Shown here piece by piece: positions 63,549 to 64,000 of a stretch of DNA of 64,000 nt; within the stretch, counting starts at the first letter, position 1, and every line of letters begins with the position of its first letter. The notes below the pieces were generated by a model that ran no database searches, had not been told where the DNA came from, and saw only the letters and a program-made list of their open reading frames with translations. The stretch lies in the NCBI GenBank assembly GCA_041905405.1, contig JAYRLC010000001.1:62001-126000 (forward strand), in the 5' to 3' direction. Made by a program: the position numbers and the translations under genes. The stretch is from RAM1 sp041905405. GTDB lineage: Bacteria > Pseudomonadota > Gammaproteobacteria > Burkholderiales > Burkholderiaceae_C.

Positions 63549-64000
63549 TCACCGGTAGACCGGGAAACGGGCCGTCAGCGCGTTGACCTTTGTGCGCACC
63601 GCATCGATATTGGCCGCGTCGCGCGGGTTGTCCAGCACGTCTGCGATCAGGTTGGCGGTGGCCCGGGCTTCTTCTTCCTTGAAGCCGCGCGTGGTCATGG
63701 CCGGGGTGCCAATGCGCACGCCGCTGGTGACCATCGGCTTTTCCGGGTCGTTGGGAATGGCGTTCTTGTTGATCGTCATGTGAGCGCTGCCCAGCACGGC
63801 CTCGGCTTCCTTGCCGGTGATGCCCTTGGCGCGCAGATCGACGAGCATGACGTGGCTTTCGGTGCGGCCGCTCACGATGCGCAGCCCGCGCTGTACCAGC
63901 GTCTCGGCCACCACGACGGCGTTCTTCGCTACCTGCTTCTGGTACGCCTTGAACTCGGGCGACAGGGCCTCCTTGAAGGCCACGGCCTTGGCGGCGATCA
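63549..64000 (-). CDS. glyA: Serine hydroxymethyltransferase (C-terminal part, start outside window)
   Basis: About 149 residues of the C terminus; the frame stays open to the end of the window (IAAKAVAFKEALSPEFKAYQKQVAKNA). Recognisable GlyA sequence: GLRIVSGRTESHVMLVDLRAKGITGKEAEAVLGSAHMTINKNAIPNDPEKPMVTSGVRIGTPAMTTRGFKEEEA. It interconverts serine and glycine with tetrahydrofolate. The PLP lysine lies in the missing part. Confidence 0.98.
   Translation of the reverse strand, partial: IAAKAVAFKEALSPEFKAYQKQVAKNAVVVAETLVQRGLRIVSGRTESHVMLVDLRAKGITGKEAEAVLGSAHMTINKNAIPNDPEKPMVTSGVRIGTPAMTTRGFKEEEARATANLIADVLDNPRDAANIDAVRTKVNALTARFPVYR

Overview
The window is GC-rich chromosomal DNA of a betaproteobacterium, most likely a Comamonadaceae-type member of the Burkholderiales. 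The evidence is the gene content: an ImuC-type second polymerase, a RibBX-type riboflavin enzyme with a degenerate second domain, pirin/DoxX/flavodoxin genes beside a LysR regulator, and PilY1-type pilus operons. No phage, IS element, rRNA or CRISPR array was seen. About 51 protein genes and one tRNA gene are supported. Both end genes are cut by the window (dnaE2 on the left, glyA on the right).

Layout. 1-5.8 kb: 3' part of dnaE2, a cysteine-rich copper-storage-like protein, an unknown gene and an MFS transporter. 5.9-17.2 kb: an accessory island of five secreted or lipid-anchored proteins that all carry the same ~100-residue DUF4214 module. It is joined to a TIM-barrel-like domain, RTX calcium repeats, a PD40 propeller, or a lipoprotein scaffold with CxxxxxLxNGxC repeats. 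A CpdA-type phosphoesterase and tRNA-Gly(CCC) lie inside this island. 17.2-24.6 kb: an NTF2-like protein, a 7TM sensor with a degenerate GGDEF domain, alaS, an ABC solute-binding protein and an unrecognised ParB-like-motif protein.

24.6-30 kb: the most unusual locus. An 87-residue peptide with a typical double-glycine leader has a Gly/Ser/Lys core with three cysteines and ends in 15 consecutive prolines. It has its own promoter, with a palindrome over the -35 box. It converges on a complete type I export operon: HlyD adaptor, C39-peptidase ABC transporter and TolC-type channel. This looks like a microcin or RiPP-like secreted peptide system whose product I do not recognise.

30-42 kb: trmB, gluQRS, an FAD oxidoreductase, and a LysR gene divergent from a pirin-doxX-flavodoxin-pirin operon; then a DUF599 protein, trhO and dnaE. 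Two intergenic regions here (37330-37435 and 41709-42128) hold long nested inverted repeats. 42-48.5 kb, reading leftward: ribE-ribBX-ribH-nusB, an aminotransferase, ybgC-tolQ-tolR-tolA.

48.6-63.1 kb: two complete minor-pilin/PilY1 operons (fimT-pilV-pilW-pilX-pilY1-pilE) diverge on either side of a lone ribD. They appear to have interrupted an ancestral glyA-nrdR-ribD-ribE-ribB-ribH-nusB series, because nrdR and glyA resume at 63.1 kb. Each operon could supply an alternative tip adhesin and priming complex for one type IV pilus machine.

Functions are read from recognisable motifs and order only; no database search was possible.
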